Assembly (NCBI GenBank): GCA_963845285.1
Contig: CAWJRO010000033.1
Location: 9,850 to 73,849 of the forward strand
Source of the DNA: Methanobacterium_C sp963845285
Lineage (GTDB): Archaea; Methanobacteriota; Methanobacteria; Methanobacteriales; Methanobacteriaceae
Reading direction: 5' to 3'
DNA: 64,000 nucleotides
Shown here: positions 8,765 through 18,213 of the stretch, one piece after another
Layout: the number at the start of each line of letters is the position of its first letter
Numbering within the stretch: the first letter of the stretch is position 1
Made by a program: the position numbers and the translations under genes
The notes under the pieces: generated by a model
What the model saw: only the letters and a program-made list of their open reading frames with translations
The model's database searches: none
Told to the model about the DNA's origin: nothing

Positions 8765-10468
8765 CTACTTAACGTTAACTTCTAAATGCATGGAACGGTA
8801 AATATTATTCTGGTCTGGAAGTTTGTAGAGCCGGAATTCCAGATCTTTTGTACCTGTAGATCCTACTGTGAAATTGTATGGAATTTCAAGTTCCTGAGTG
8901 TTGTCTACCGTGACATTCTGTTGACTTATAATTTTTCCATTGGATGTTACTACAAACTGGTAGTTAACAGGCTGGTTTTCATGATTAACAATACCTACTA
9001 TTACACTGCCGTTTTTCCCAACAGTCAAATTGGTCGGATAATTTAAGGTTGTACCATTGGATCCCAATGCGGTACTATTGGATCCCAGTGAGGTACTATT
9101 GGATCCCAGTGAGGTACTATTGGATCCCAGTATGTAAAACTCTGTGAACTTTTTTTCCTCTTGATGAGGAGGTTGAAGCTCTATGTAAACTGTTGTTGCT
9201 ACAGCCAGGACAATTGTGATAACTAAAAGAATTGAGAGGATTTTACTGCTTTTTGATTTTCCTTCACAGTTTTTATTCATTCTAAATGGAACAGTAAATC
9301 TTTCTTCATTTAGAACCCTTGTAACTCTTATTAAAGCCACAGATATCATTATAAACGTGAATACTGAGAGTAAAAGTAATAATGGTGTTAATTTGATGCC
9401 GCCAATGGTATAATGGAGTGCTAGGCCAATGATTGGTGTGATGGTAACGCTCAAACCAAAGCTCAAAGCAGTCCTTTCAATATCCTCTAAATCATCCTTT
9501 CTGGGGAATAAAGCTGCCATCAGAGCGTAACCTGGTATAAACAGTATTAAAAAAAGCTCTAAAATGGTTTTGACAAAGGTAGTGTTTAACCGGGGAGCTA
9601 AAAGAAATACAACACACAGTGCGGTGACTACAAACATGAGTATAAGGTCAGTTGGTATGAAACGTTTTCTACTCTCTTTTTTATCAACGTTTTCATTACC
9701 AGAATTTGTTTGATCTGTTTCATCATTTTTATCCTGATAATCCTCATAGTCATTATCTAGATACAGTTCTTCATCGTTAACAGAATAATTTTCTTCATTG
9801 TTAACGGAATACTGTTCTTCATTGTTAACGGAATACTGTTCTTCATCGTTAACAGAATAATTTTCTTCATTGTTAACGGGATAATTTTCTTCATTGTTAG
9901 CGGGATAATTTTCTTCATTGTTAACGGGATACTGTTCTTCATTGTTAACGGGATACTGTTCTTCATTGTTAACGGGATACTGTTCTTCATCGTTAACAGA
10001 ATAATTTTCTTCTTCATCGTTATCTTTTCTTTCACCCTCAATCGATTCATTTTCAACAGCTTTTTTTTCATCTGATTCATCAGTTGTTTCGTATGTATTA
10101 TTTTTTTTGTCCTTTGAAAAGATATGCCTCTCGAGAAATGTTGTTAAAACTAAAAATATTGTTAAAACAGCCATTATTAAAAATACCATTGTTGATTCTA
10201 TTTGTAGGGGATTATGACCTGAGACCACAAAGAACAAAATTCCAATTAGAATAGTAGCCTCAATACTTAAAAAAAAGCGGGTTTTTCGACTTAAATCCTT
10301 ATTTAAAGGACAAACTGCCATTATAAAACTGCATCCTGGTAAAATGAACATTAATAAAATGTATGGAATGATATGATATGTTCCCAGATGTGGGGTAAAC
10401 AATCCAATCGTTGAAAGAATGGTTAACACTAAAATTATTATTATATCTTTTGAGGATTCTGTTTTCAT
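8765..10468 (-). CDS. DUF1616 membrane protein with acidic octapeptide repeats
   Basis: 567 residues from the ATG at 10468, which has GGTG six bases upstream; a GTG three codons earlier lacks this. Four N-terminal helices (to about residue 110) are followed by a highly acidic hydrophilic stretch with ten octads of the type Y[PS]VN[ND]EE[QN]. The DUF1616 part follows, with further helices and an exported C-terminal domain containing FTEFYILG, NYPTNLTVG and NHENQPVNY. In that domain LGSNSTS-type heptads are repeated four times and add Asn-X-Ser/Thr sequons absent from the paralogue at 34605. Function is unknown; the link to glycan loci and the outside sugar-acceptor-like loop suggest an envelope role. 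Confidence 0.85.
   Translation of the reverse strand: MKTESSKDIIIILVLTILSTIGLFTPHLGTYHIIPYILLMFILPGCSFIMAVCPLNKDLSRKTRFFLSIEATILIGILFFVVSGHNPLQIESTMVFLIMAVLTIFLVLTTFLERHIFSKDKKNNTYETTDESDEKKAVENESIEGERKDNDEEENYSVNDEEQYPVNNEEQYPVNNEEQYPVNNEENYPANNEENYPVNNEENYSVNDEEQYSVNNEEQYSVNNEENYSVNDEELYLDNDYEDYQDKNDETDQTNSGNENVDKKESRKRFIPTDLILMFVVTALCVVFLLAPRLNTTFVKTILELFLILFIPGYALMAALFPRKDDLEDIERTALSFGLSVTITPIIGLALHYTIGGIKLTPLLLLLSVFTFIMISVALIRVTRVLNEERFTVPFRMNKNCEGKSKSSKILSILLVITIVLAVATTVYIELQPPHQEEKKFTEFYILGSNSTSLGSNSTSLGSNSTALGSNGTTLNYPTNLTVGKNGSVIVGIVNHENQPVNYQFVVTSNGKIISQQNVTVDNTQELEIPYNFTVGSTGTKDLEFRLYKLPDQNNIYRSMHLEVNVK
9061..9133. repeat. 21-bp repeat encoding glycosylation sequons
   Basis: ACTATTGGATCCCA-type units recur every 21 bp within the DUF1616 gene and encode LGSNSTS four times with small changes. 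Each unit contributes one Asn-Ser/Gly-Thr sequon on the exported domain. Confidence 0.85.
9768..10008. repeat. 24-bp minisatellite encoding acidic octads
   Basis: Ten in-frame 24-bp units (core TCTTCATTGTTAACGG) encode Tyr-(Pro/Ser)-Val-Asn-(Asn/Asp)-Glu-Glu-(Gln/Asn). Units fall into three sequence classes that alternate, which suggests recent duplication of blocks. Confidence 0.9.
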
Positions 10469-11412
10469 ATGTGACACCGGATATTTGTAAATTTATTAAA
10501 TTTATATTCTCATTACCAGAGTTATATCTTTGGGATTTTATAATATGGATGTTTTCTATCTTTAATGTTTTTGGGAAAACACATATCTCACCTGATTCTA
10601 AAGAAAACTCAAATTTCAGTATCTTCAAAAAAAAACTTGAAGCCTTGTTTTAATAGATTGTTGAAAATTAGAAAGGTTTTAAATTAGAGGGATTTACCTG
10701 TTTCAGTAAGATCACAAAAGTAGGAAAGTTTATAACCTTGATCAAACAAACCATTAATGGGAGCAAGTGTTTTTCTTTTTAGCATAGAAAATACTATGCT
10801 CCCTCTTATTATAAAAGTTTTTAGGTTTTTGTTTTAGAGAATAATGGGTTTTAACAGGAATAGAAAAAATTGTTTATCGAAACACAAATTTCAAAAACCC
10901 CCAAGTTTTTGACAGTGTCGACAGTGAACATGCAAGGATAAAATAATCTGTTTTTATATCCTTTTATTGTTCTTTCATTCCACTATTGAATCTGTCTCGT
11001 AATCATTTTTAACTCGAAAAATTCGTGATGTTTTCACTGTCGAAAATTCAGCTATGAATCTGTCTCATAATCACCCTTGACATGTATAATTTTGCTTATC
11101 TTTTTTGAATTTAAAGAAAAGTTGTCGCATGATTATTTGTTACTCGTATGAATTTCATTATTTTTGAATTTAAAGCTAGTTTACTCTTATTTTTTTGCAA
11201 ATTCTGAACTATGGGGCAGCCTCACTTAATAAAAAAAAGTTCCTGATATGGGTTAAACTTTAAAGTATAACCTTAAATTAATTTTGTATATTCAGCAGGG
11301 AATTTCATAGTAAGTTTACACTCTTTTAAAGTAAAATTTACTGGTTTTGTAAATTTGGCAGGGACTACCATAACGTTAAATTATTAAAGTATACTTTAAA
11401 TGAATTCATCTT
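10469..11412. other. Intergenic region with a hairpin and element debris
   Basis: No gene is supported. 10757-10803 contains GGGAGCA...TGCTCCC enclosing AGCATAG-AAAATA-CTATGCT, so two alternative hairpins are possible; it could be a terminator or processing structure. Family-1 debris occupies 10988-11223. Confidence 0.5.
10988..11223. mobile_element. Cluster of partial and complete family-1 elements
   Basis: Three starts are visible: TCTGTCTCGTAATCA near 10991, GAATCTGTCTCATAATCA at 11056, and AAAGTTGTCGCATGATTA at 11118. Only the last runs through to a proper end, at GGGGCAGCCTC (11223). The middle copy stops after its GAATTTAAAG landmark, exactly where the last copy starts, which suggests one element inserted in another followed by loss of the distal half. 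Confidence 0.75.
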
Positions 11413-13932
11413 TTAACTGAATTCAGCTTCCCTGAAACTTATTTTGAAGCATGTTCCATTTGTTTGGTCCAGTTCCAACCTGCCATCTAACTGTTCTGTC
11501 AGGCTGGTCACAAGTTTCATTCCAAGTGATTTGGTGTTGTTGAGATCCAGATCATCAGGGAGTCCAGTACCGTTATCTCCAACAGTTAAAGTGTAAATAT
11601 CATCTTTCTTGTGGAATGCAACTATTATATTGCCTTTTTCATCGGTGGCAAATGCATACTTAAGACTGTTTGAGACAAGTTCGTTGATAATGAGTCCCAG
11701 TGGGATGGAAGTGTTGATGTCGAGCATCAGGTTTTCCACATCCATTTTAAGCGTTACACCAGGGTGAGTTAAGTAGGTTTTGAAGAGTTCTTCTGTGATA
11801 TCGTTGATGTAATCACCGAAGTTTATTCGTTTAAGATCCGTTGAACTGTAAAGTTTCTCGTGGATAAGTGCCATGGAGCGAGCACGGCTTTGGCTGTCTT
11901 TTAAAAGGCTTAAAGCTTTCTGATCTTTGATCTGACGGGACTGCAGGTTTAAAAGGCTTGAGATTACCATGAGGTTGTTCTTAACCCTGTGGTGAATTTC
12001 CATTAATAGCAGTTCCTTTTCCTTCAGGGACTTTTTTATCAGTTTTTCTGCCTTTTTTCTCTCTGTAATATCACGTGCCACTGCAACTGCAACATCTTCA
12101 CCTTTCAATTTAAAAATATGGGAGTTAATTTCAACAGGTATGGTGGAACCATTTTTAGTTATATAGGCACTTTCAAAACTGACCTTTCCATCATTGTACA
12201 GTTCATCCATCATTAAATTTAATTTATCCTGCATATGGTGGTTATTGATATCTTTACAGGACATTTCTAACAGTTCTTCCCGGCTGTAACCCAGTTTCTG
12301 GCAGATACTATCATTTACCTCAATGAAATGTTCAAATCTGCCATCTTCAAGTTCGCATAAAATTACTCCATCGTTGACGTTGTTAAACACTTCACGGAAC
12401 TTCTCCTCACTTTCAAGAAGAGCTTTCTCCATTTCTTTTCGTTCTGTGATGTCCTCACATGTTCCAATAATGCTCGTAACCCTGTTTTCAGAGTTCAGGA
12501 GTGGTGTGATATGGAAATGTAGATATGAATCTTTTCCCCAGATAGATTTGTAACTATGTTCTCCTTCAGTACTCTTACCAGTTTCCAGACATTCCCTGAT
12601 TTTGTTGGTGAATCCGAATCTCTTAATCTCAGGGAGTTCCAGCACGTTAATATGTCGAGTGTAATCTTCAGATTCTGAGCCCAGGATCTCCAGGAGTTTG
12701 GGGTTCACATCAATTATGTCTCCTTTTTTGTTGATGTGAAGTATCCCAACAGGAATACTATCTACAAGGAGTTTGTAACGTTTTGCACTGGCTTCAAGTT
12801 CTATTTCTGCCTCTTTCTGTTGGGTTATGTCCCGGGATATAATTGAGATCCCTGTTATCTTCCCATGAGTGTTCCTTAATGGGGAAACAGTCACGGAAAC
12901 ATCGATGATTTTCCCGTCTTTTCTAACTCTTAAAGTTTCGTAGTTATCATCATGGATGATCTTCAGGAAGGAAGATATCTCCTGTTCACGACCTTCAGGT
13001 ATAAGGATTTGGGCAGATTTGCCCAGCATCTCCTCTTTTGAGTAACCATAAATTTTCTCTGCAGCATGGTTCCAACTGGTTATGGTTCCATCAAGGTTTT
13101 TGGTGATGATTGCATCGCTAGAATGTTCTACAATGGATTCAAATTTGGTTTTTATTTCTTCGGCCTGTTTTTTCTCGGTTATGTCCCTGGCAATTCCCTG
13201 CAATGCCACAGGATTTCCATTTTCATCCCTTATAAGCACGTCGTTTTGTGAAACCCAGATAACCTCTCCAGACTTGTGGATGATCTTGTACTCCACATGG
13301 GATGTGGATTTTTTCACGATCATATCCAAAAATTTTTCATCAAACTCATTTTTACAGTCAGGGTGCAGCATTTCATTTATCAGTAATGGTTTTTTGTAAA
13401 ATTCCTCAGGGCTGCGACCGCAGACAACTGTGGAAGAGGGGCTTATATATTCATAATTCCCATCAGGAATTGAGATTCTGTATATAACATCTGGACAACT
13501 GTCTGCCAGCAGACGGAACATTTCCTCGCTTTTTTTTAATTCTTTCTCTTTTTCATTTATATCATGAAATCTTTCAATGATGCCGGTTATGTTGCCCTGA
13601 GAATCTTTGATGGGTATTGCTGTTATTATAAAATCTTCATTTTCAGTTTTGCTATGCTGATTTCCATTTAATATCTGTTTTAATGGACATTCTTCGCTTT
13701 TGCAACGTTTATTTGGGAAAATATTGTAACATTTTTCTTCAACTACATCATGAAGTCCTAAAATCTGGCGAAGTTTGGGGTTGATCTTTAAAACGTTGAA
13801 TTCTTTGTCCAGAATCCATATTCCATCTGGGGACTGTTTGAAAAGTTCATGATAGTTTTCTCTTTCCAGATCTTTGACCCTCTTTTTTAGTTGAATAACT
13901 TCTTTTTCCAGATCCTTTCTGGTTCTATCCAT
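11413..13932 (-). CDS. Multi-PAS sensor histidine kinase (HisKA_2/HATPase)
   Basis: About 839 residues from the ATG at 13932, which has GAGGT six bases upstream; an in-frame ATG at 13977 lacks a site. Counted from the longer form, an N-terminal coiled coil (20-42) is followed by five PAS/PAC modules (about 45-140, 150-268, 275-388, 398-512 and 522-640). HisKA_2 has EIHHRVKNNLMVISSLLNLQ (His662), and the ATPase has NELVSNSLKYAF (N-box) and VGDNGTGLP (G-box). No transmembrane segment is evident, so it senses a cytoplasmic signal. The first PAS contains several Cys (CYNIFPNKRCKSEECP), possibly a cofactor or redox site. No response regulator lies beside it. Confidence 0.92.
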   Translation of the reverse strand: MDRTRKDLEKEVIQLKKRVKDLERENYHELFKQSPDGIWILDKEFNVLKINPKLRQILGLHDVVEEKCYNIFPNKRCKSEECPLKQILNGNQHSKTENEDFIITAIPIKDSQGNITGIIERFHDINEKEKELKKSEEMFRLLADSCPDVIYRISIPDGNYEYISPSSTVVCGRSPEEFYKKPLLINEMLHPDCKNEFDEKFLDMIVKKSTSHVEYKIIHKSGEVIWVSQNDVLIRDENGNPVALQGIARDITEKKQAEEIKTKFESIVEHSSDAIITKNLDGTITSWNHAAEKIYGYSKEEMLGKSAQILIPEGREQEISSFLKIIHDDNYETLRVRKDGKIIDVSVTVSPLRNTHGKITGISIISRDITQQKEAEIELEASAKRYKLLVDSIPVGILHINKKGDIIDVNPKLLEILGSESEDYTRHINVLELPEIKRFGFTNKIRECLETGKSTEGEHSYKSIWGKDSYLHFHITPLLNSENRVTSIIGTCEDITERKEMEKALLESEEKFREVFNNVNDGVILCELEDGRFEHFIEVNDSICQKLGYSREELLEMSCKDINNHHMQDKLNLMMDELYNDGKVSFESAYITKNGSTIPVEINSHIFKLKGEDVAVAVARDITERKKAEKLIKKSLKEKELLLMEIHHRVKNNLMVISSLLNLQSRQIKDQKALSLLKDSQSRARSMALIHEKLYSSTDLKRINFGDYINDITEELFKTYLTHPGVTLKMDVENLMLDINTSIPLGLIINELVSNSLKYAFATDEKGNIIVAFHKKDDIYTLTVGDNGTGLPDDLDLNNTKSLGMKLVTSLTEQLDGRLELDQTNGTCFKISFREAEFS

Positions 13933-14345
13933 ATCACTACCTCTTTTATCAAGAACTTTTCCTAGGGCAATCCTCATTTCTCAGGTTGTTTTGATCTTTG
14001 ATGAGGTTTAACATTTTAATAGGGGTAAATCTTGTTCTTGCTTTATCTATACTTAAATATATGGTGTTGTCTTACCATAAATATGTATTGGGATCCAAAT
14101 AAGCCGTTTTTCTACGTTTAATGCTCTTTAAAGTTACTAAATTTAATTATTTGGTTTATATGAAGGTTTAAAAGTTCTTAATGTCTTTAAAATTCCGTTT
14201 TTAAGATCTAAATCTTTTATTATGGTGCTTTTGCTTGTTTTTAATTATTGTAAGGAGTTTAAAGAGTATTCACCAATTACCACATGATTTTGTTATATAG
14301 TTGTGATACCTGTCACTGTTATTTCCAGAGCATGATATAATATAT
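13933..14345. other. Upstream region of the PAS kinase, no gene seen
   Basis: AT-rich, with no convincing frame on either strand. It presumably holds the promoter of the kinase, but no TATA box stands out. Confidence 0.4.
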
Positions 14346-14452
14346 GAGGGTGTCTCATGATTACTTTTGACATGTATAATTTTGCTTATTTTCGAGTTTA
14401 AAACCTTATTTGTCCTTATTTTTTTGCAGATTTTGAATTATGAGACAACCTC
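14346..14452. mobile_element. 107-bp inverted-repeat element, family 1
   Basis: GAGGGTGTCTCATGATTA to ATTATGAGACAACCTC, flanked on both sides by TATAT (14341-14345 and 14453-14457). The internal TTTGCTTATTTTCGAGTTTA and the poly-T segment match other copies. Confidence 0.9.
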
Positions 14453-14512
14453 TATATTCACAAAAATTATGTATTAAAGATATTTTATTTATTAATATAG
14501 TTATCTGTTCTT

Positions 14513-14900
14513 GAGGTTGTTAAGTTGGTGGGTGTTGGTAATTTTTTTTGTCCAGTTTTCCATTTTAATCTGGAAATAACTGTTTATTTTTTGTATTATT
14601 TTTCATTGCTTTGAGGAGGGTTTCTCTGAAGTAATTTTCCATGGGGTTAGATGTTCGTGACATCTGAGGGTCAGGCATGAACTGTGTGAGTCTATTAAAA
14701 TCCGGCAGTAACTTTTTGTTTACGATTTGTTGCAAAACACGTGGAATATCATTAAATTTAGTTAATAATTGTTTTAATCTTGTAATTGTGGTTTCATGTT
14801 TTTTTAGTGTTGAATATGTTTCATATTTCTTTGAAACATATGTTTAAACGTTCTTTTTCGTTTCGAGATGTTTTGTTTGATTTTAATAGTTTGTATTAAT
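14513..14900 (-). pseudogene. Transposase C-terminal remnant, ends like family 3
   Basis: On the minus strand about 14570-14760 reads QQIVNKKLLPDFNRLTQFMP, then MSRTSNPMENYFRETLLKAM. This is the SNPxE...FR region typical of a DDE transposase C-terminus. After a frame change it ends VISRLKWKTGQKKLPTPTN. Several stops and shifts interrupt the upstream part. The terminal DNA (CCAACACCCACCAACTTAAC on that strand) nearly equals the end of the family-3 elements at 7687 and 40562. It is probably the remnant of an autonomous relative. The exact IS family was not recognised. Confidence 0.6.
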
Positions 14901-14925
14901 TTGTTTCCGATCATTTTATACAAAT

Positions 14926-15566
14926 GAAAATGCCAAAATATTCACAGAAATAATGGAAACCCTGAAAAACGAAGAATAATTCGAAAAGGAGACACAATAA
15001 TATTCAATAAAGGATATTACAGCTACTACCAAATAGATATTTCCAACTATAAATTTGTTCCTTTAATTTTGACAGTGCCTTAATTTTCCCAAAAGATAAT
15101 TTCAAAGTCCAAAGATTAGATGACAAATTAACTTATCCTTTCCAATTATTAGTTAAGTACCAAAAGTTTTACACTTTCTATCTGAAAAGCAGTTTAATCA
15201 GACTAAAGAACAGTTTAATTGGACTTATTATCTCAACAAGTTTAATAAGTTATTTCCTTAACTATATTTACAAAAAAAATAACGAATCATCCTTTTTAAG
15301 GATAAAAAAACAAGAAAACAAGTTTAAAAAGATTTACAGAACATTAAAAAGGAAATTATTCGAAAAAATAAAAAACTGGCAGCATTACAAAACGGTACGT
15401 GATAAAATTGAAGATTTTTTTAAATTATGCAAATCCTGGCTAAGCCTGAAAAAATTACATAAAATATACACCAGAATCCATCATACTAACTGTATTTTTA
15501 GCGGGGCTCATCACAACACTGGCTACAATTCCAAAACAGCCCTAAAAAAGCTCTTAAAAACCTAAA
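14926..15566 (+). pseudogene. Second transposase remnant, disrupted by a family-4 element
   Basis: KGDTIIFNKGYYSYYQIDI, then SNYKFVPLI, then (after a +1 shift) ALIFPKDNFKVQRLDDKLTY: the DKGYYSY...VPLIFPK pattern of IS4/IS5-like DDE transposases. The frame then runs through a 115-bp repeat (15150-15264). Coding resumes with KLFEKIKNWQHYKTVRDKIE, DFFKLCKSWLSLKKLHK and a stop after LKKLLKT. It lacks the N-terminal half and is non-functional. Confidence 0.7.
15150..15264. mobile_element. 115-bp inverted-repeat element, family 4
   Basis: Bounded by TAGTTAAG and CTTAACTA. The interior ACCAAAAGTTTTACACTTTC and AATTGGACTTATTATCTCAA match, in inverse orientation, the copies at 42655 and 55611. It sits inside the transposase remnant, so it arrived after the transposase sequence. 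Confidence 0.78.
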
Positions 15567-15648
15567 AAAGCTAAGACCTTAATCTATTTATAAAAAAAGT
15601 TTTTTTTAGAGTTTTTTTCTCTTTCTGATGTACTATCATGTTTTTAAA

Positions 15649-15757
15649 GAGGTTGTCTCATGATCACGTTTGACATGTATAATTTTGCTTATTTTGGAAT
15701 TTTAAGCTTTTATTTGTTTTTATTTTTTTTGCAGATTTTGAATTATGAGACAACTTC
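15649..15757. mobile_element. 109-bp inverted-repeat element, family 1
   Basis: GAGGTTGTCTCATGATCACG to GAATTATGAGACAACTTC with the usual interior. No clear flanking duplication. It lies between the transposase remnant and the broken short adhesin. Confidence 0.85.
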
Positions 15758-15808
15758 ACATCCTTTAAAAAAATAAAAAAGGGGTTAAAAAAAATTTAGT
15801 TTTGGTTT

Positions 15809-16173
15809 TTATTGTTTTCTTCTTGGTAGTATTCCACCGAATATGGCTAAAATTGTTAGTATTAATCCTGCTATTGGTACGCCTGTAGGTTGCATTGCTA
15901 TGGTCTGTGTTGCTACGTTTACTGTTCTGTTTGTTGCTCCTATTGATCCTATGGGGTCTGTTCTGTTTTCGTTTACACTATTTATTCTTGGCCTATTGTA
16001 GGATCAATTGTTCCATTATTAGAGTTGTCTCCTGTTCTGTTAACAGAGTTGTCTCCTGATGTTGAGTTAATAAAAAAAGTTGAAGCTGCACTAACACTAG
16101 ATACAGAAATCAAAACAACAAAAAGGCATAATAAAACCCTTATTAACGTTTTATCGGTTTTTATTTGCTTCAT
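15809..16173 (-). pseudogene. Short adhesin-like surface protein, single frameshift
   Basis: Starts at ATG 16173 behind AGGGGTG. A basic N-region and signal peptide (TLIRVLLCLFVVLISVSSVS, then AAS) lead into an Asn/Thr-rich stretch (SGDNSVNRTGDNSNNGTID). The frame then shifts by one base near 15983. The other frame continues SVNENRTDPIGSIGATNRTV and ends MQPTGVPIAGLILTILAIFG, then GILPRRKQ and stop. The tail matches the C-termini of the adhesins at 53455 and 58330. Repaired, it would be about 120 residues. It could also be a sequencing error in a small real gene. Confidence 0.65.
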
Positions 16174-16339
16174 GATATTTTTCACCCCTTCACACTTTAT
16201 TACAAGTAATTAACCATTACGATTCCTGTATATAAATTATTTTCTAAATATAATCTGAAATAACAGTGTTATACACAATTTTAACCCGTAAAACAAAACA
16301 AAAAAATGGGATGGAATGTTAGTCTCTCTTTAAACTGTT

Positions 16340-16521
16340 GAGAATTTCTATTAACCTTTATTTACTGTTGATATTATGTTTGGAAATAGTTTTATGATAT
16401 TTACTAATGACTTAATTGATTTATTAATGGTCAATAATTGGCTTAAATGAAGTATTTATTTGTGAGAACTAAGTTCTAACTTTTAATATCATTAAATTAT
16501 TAGAGGTTTTTAGAAATTCTC
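16340..16521. mobile_element. 182-bp inverted-repeat element, family 2
   Basis: Starts GAGAATTTCTATTAACC and ends GGTTTTTAGAAATTCTC, with short inverted termini GAGAATTTCT/AGAAATTCTC. Internal landmarks are GGAAATAGTTTTATGATAT, GACTTAATTGATTTATTAA and TATTTATTTGTGA. Other copies are at 30338, 37029 and 44708, with partial ones at 7171 and 29333. Confidence 0.85.
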
Positions 16522-17068
16522 GTGAATGTTTTTTTGAGATTGTGACAGTTTTCCTAGTTTAATCATAAAATATTAAACAGTTATATTATTTAATTAAATG
16601 ATATTAAACAGTTGAACCATCTAATTAAGGTATACTAAACAGTTTTTGTATTTAATTGGGGGATTTATGATCATATCAATATTTAAATGATATTTTTAGC
16701 AAAAAAATATTAAAATTCTCTTAATTTAATTAGAGGCCCCTATTAACCTTACAAATTATTAGTTAAATTTATATACTGTCTTGGTTAACTAGACATATAT
16801 TGGATAAATTGATTGTGATAGATACATTCTTTTTGTATTGCTAAATTGATATTAAAAGATATTTAACGCGTTAATCAATTTCAACAAAACAAAATAGGAA
16901 GAGATAAAGTTACAAAGAAAGGTATTGTGAATTTTTACACCATTACTAAATAAACTTTACAATCTATTGGAATAACCTAAAGTAACAAATGACAGTTTCA
17001 ATGGACTTATTCAGTTCAACAAGTTATAATTCGAACTACTTCCTTATTTTCTTTAATATAAATTAGCA

Positions 17069-17110
17069 GGATCTATGCAAACAGGATCTATGCAAACAGG
17101 ATCTATGCAT
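17069..17110. repeat. 15-bp tandem repeat, three units
   Basis: The unit CAGGATCTATGCAAA is repeated head to tail; the third unit diverges at its end. It is about 200 bases before the first gene of the glycan operon. Confidence 0.85.
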
Positions 17111-17311
17111 TTATGGTTAGTTATAACCACAGTTCTATCAAATACCTTGCTGTTAAGATATATTTGAAGAGTTTATTAGGGTAATGTTAAAGTGTTTTAA
17201 AATAAATTAAGTTTAAAATGAGCGATTTGAAGGCAATTTGAAGTATAATTAATTAGGGTATGTTGATAACTGAAAAAAACATTAATGAGAATTTTAATTT
17301 GGAGAATATAA

Positions 17312-18187
17312 ATGAATAAAAATAATGTTTATATAACCGTTGATGTTGAGGAATGGTTTCATACAAATTGGTTTGATGTTCCAAAAGTTATTGAAGAATA
17401 TTATGGTGGTGTATACCCTAAAAATGATGTTTTTAAAACAACAAAACAATTAATGGACACTTTTGATAGTTATGATGTTAAAGCAACATTCTTTGTTTTA
17501 GGTGAAACTGCAGAAAGATATCCTGAAATCATTGAAATTTTAAAATCAAGTGAACATGAAATAGCGTGCCATGGATGGTACCACAACAAGAAATATGACA
17601 ATATTGAAGAGTTTAAGTGTGATGTTTTAAAGTTTAAAAATGAAATTTACTCGGATGCGAAAGGATTTAGATTCCCCAATTTTAATTATTCAACTGAAAA
17701 ATTTAAATTCATACTTAAAGAAGGGTTTAATTATGATTCTTCGATTGTGCCATGTTTAAGTATTCCGGGTTGGTATGGAAATTCTAAATCATCCATAAAA
17801 CCCTATAATTTAAATTTAGATGATGGAACATCTATGACAGAGTTTCCTATGTCTGTTTTACCATATTTACGGTTGCCTGGTGCAGGTGGTTGGTTTCTTC
17901 GGAATGTAGGTTATCATTGGACTAAAAATGTTGTAAACTTCTCCTTGAAGAAAACAGGTTATGGTATGATCTATATTCATCCATGGGAAATTAGTGATTT
18001 CAACCCTAAAAACATTAATGACATTCCATTTCATGTTTTCAGGAATACAGGCCATAAAACATTAAATAATCTTAAGAAATTGATAGAAAAATTTTCTGAA
18101 AATGAGTTCAACACGCTTTCAGAGGGTTTAACTTTAAACGGTAGGTGTGATCCATATTTTGTAGAAGGATCCAGTCGTTTTAAGTAG
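17312..18187 (+). CDS. Polysaccharide deacetylase (NodB-fold)
   Basis: 291 residues. The metal and catalytic motifs are present: ITVDVEEWFH (8-17), CHGWYHN as the HxxxH metal site, FRFPNFNYS, and a C-terminal IYIHPWE. FFVLGETAERYPEI is the usual helix after motif 1. There is no signal peptide, so it likely acts in the cytoplasm on a sugar nucleotide or lipid-linked N-acetyl sugar. It is the first gene of a tightly packed operon, 26 bases before the ATP-grasp gene, with GGAG before ATG. DVEE-type members occur in exopolysaccharide loci, which fits this context. Confidence 0.9.
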   Translation: MNKNNVYITVDVEEWFHTNWFDVPKVIEEYYGGVYPKNDVFKTTKQLMDTFDSYDVKATFFVLGETAERYPEIIEILKSSEHEIACHGWYHNKKYDNIEEFKCDVLKFKNEIYSDAKGFRFPNFNYSTEKFKFILKEGFNYDSSIVPCLSIPGWYGNSKSSIKPYNLNLDDGTSMTEFPMSVLPYLRLPGAGGWFLRNVGYHWTKNVVNFSLKKTGYGMIYIHPWEISDFNPKNINDIPFHVFRNTGHKTLNNLKKLIEKFSENEFNTLSEGLTLNGRCDPYFVEGSSRFK

Positions 18188-18213
18188 GATCTAACTTAAA
18201 CAAGGGATACAAA

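Larger units (their letters stand above)
16186..17311. other. Long AT-rich gap with repeats
   Basis: No gene is supported. It contains a family-2 element (16340-16521) and a loose threefold repeat of ATATTAAACAGTT about every 32 bp (16570-16650). A degenerate family-4 copy lies around 16993-17050 (ACAGTTTCAATGGACTTATT), and a 15-bp tandem repeat is at 17069-17110. The promoter of the glycan operon must lie at its right end. Confidence 0.5.

Noticed and set aside
9757..10080. Minus-strand frame of repeated MKN(S/I)IPLT units
   Set aside because: It is the shifted reading of the 24-bp repeats inside the DUF1616 gene.
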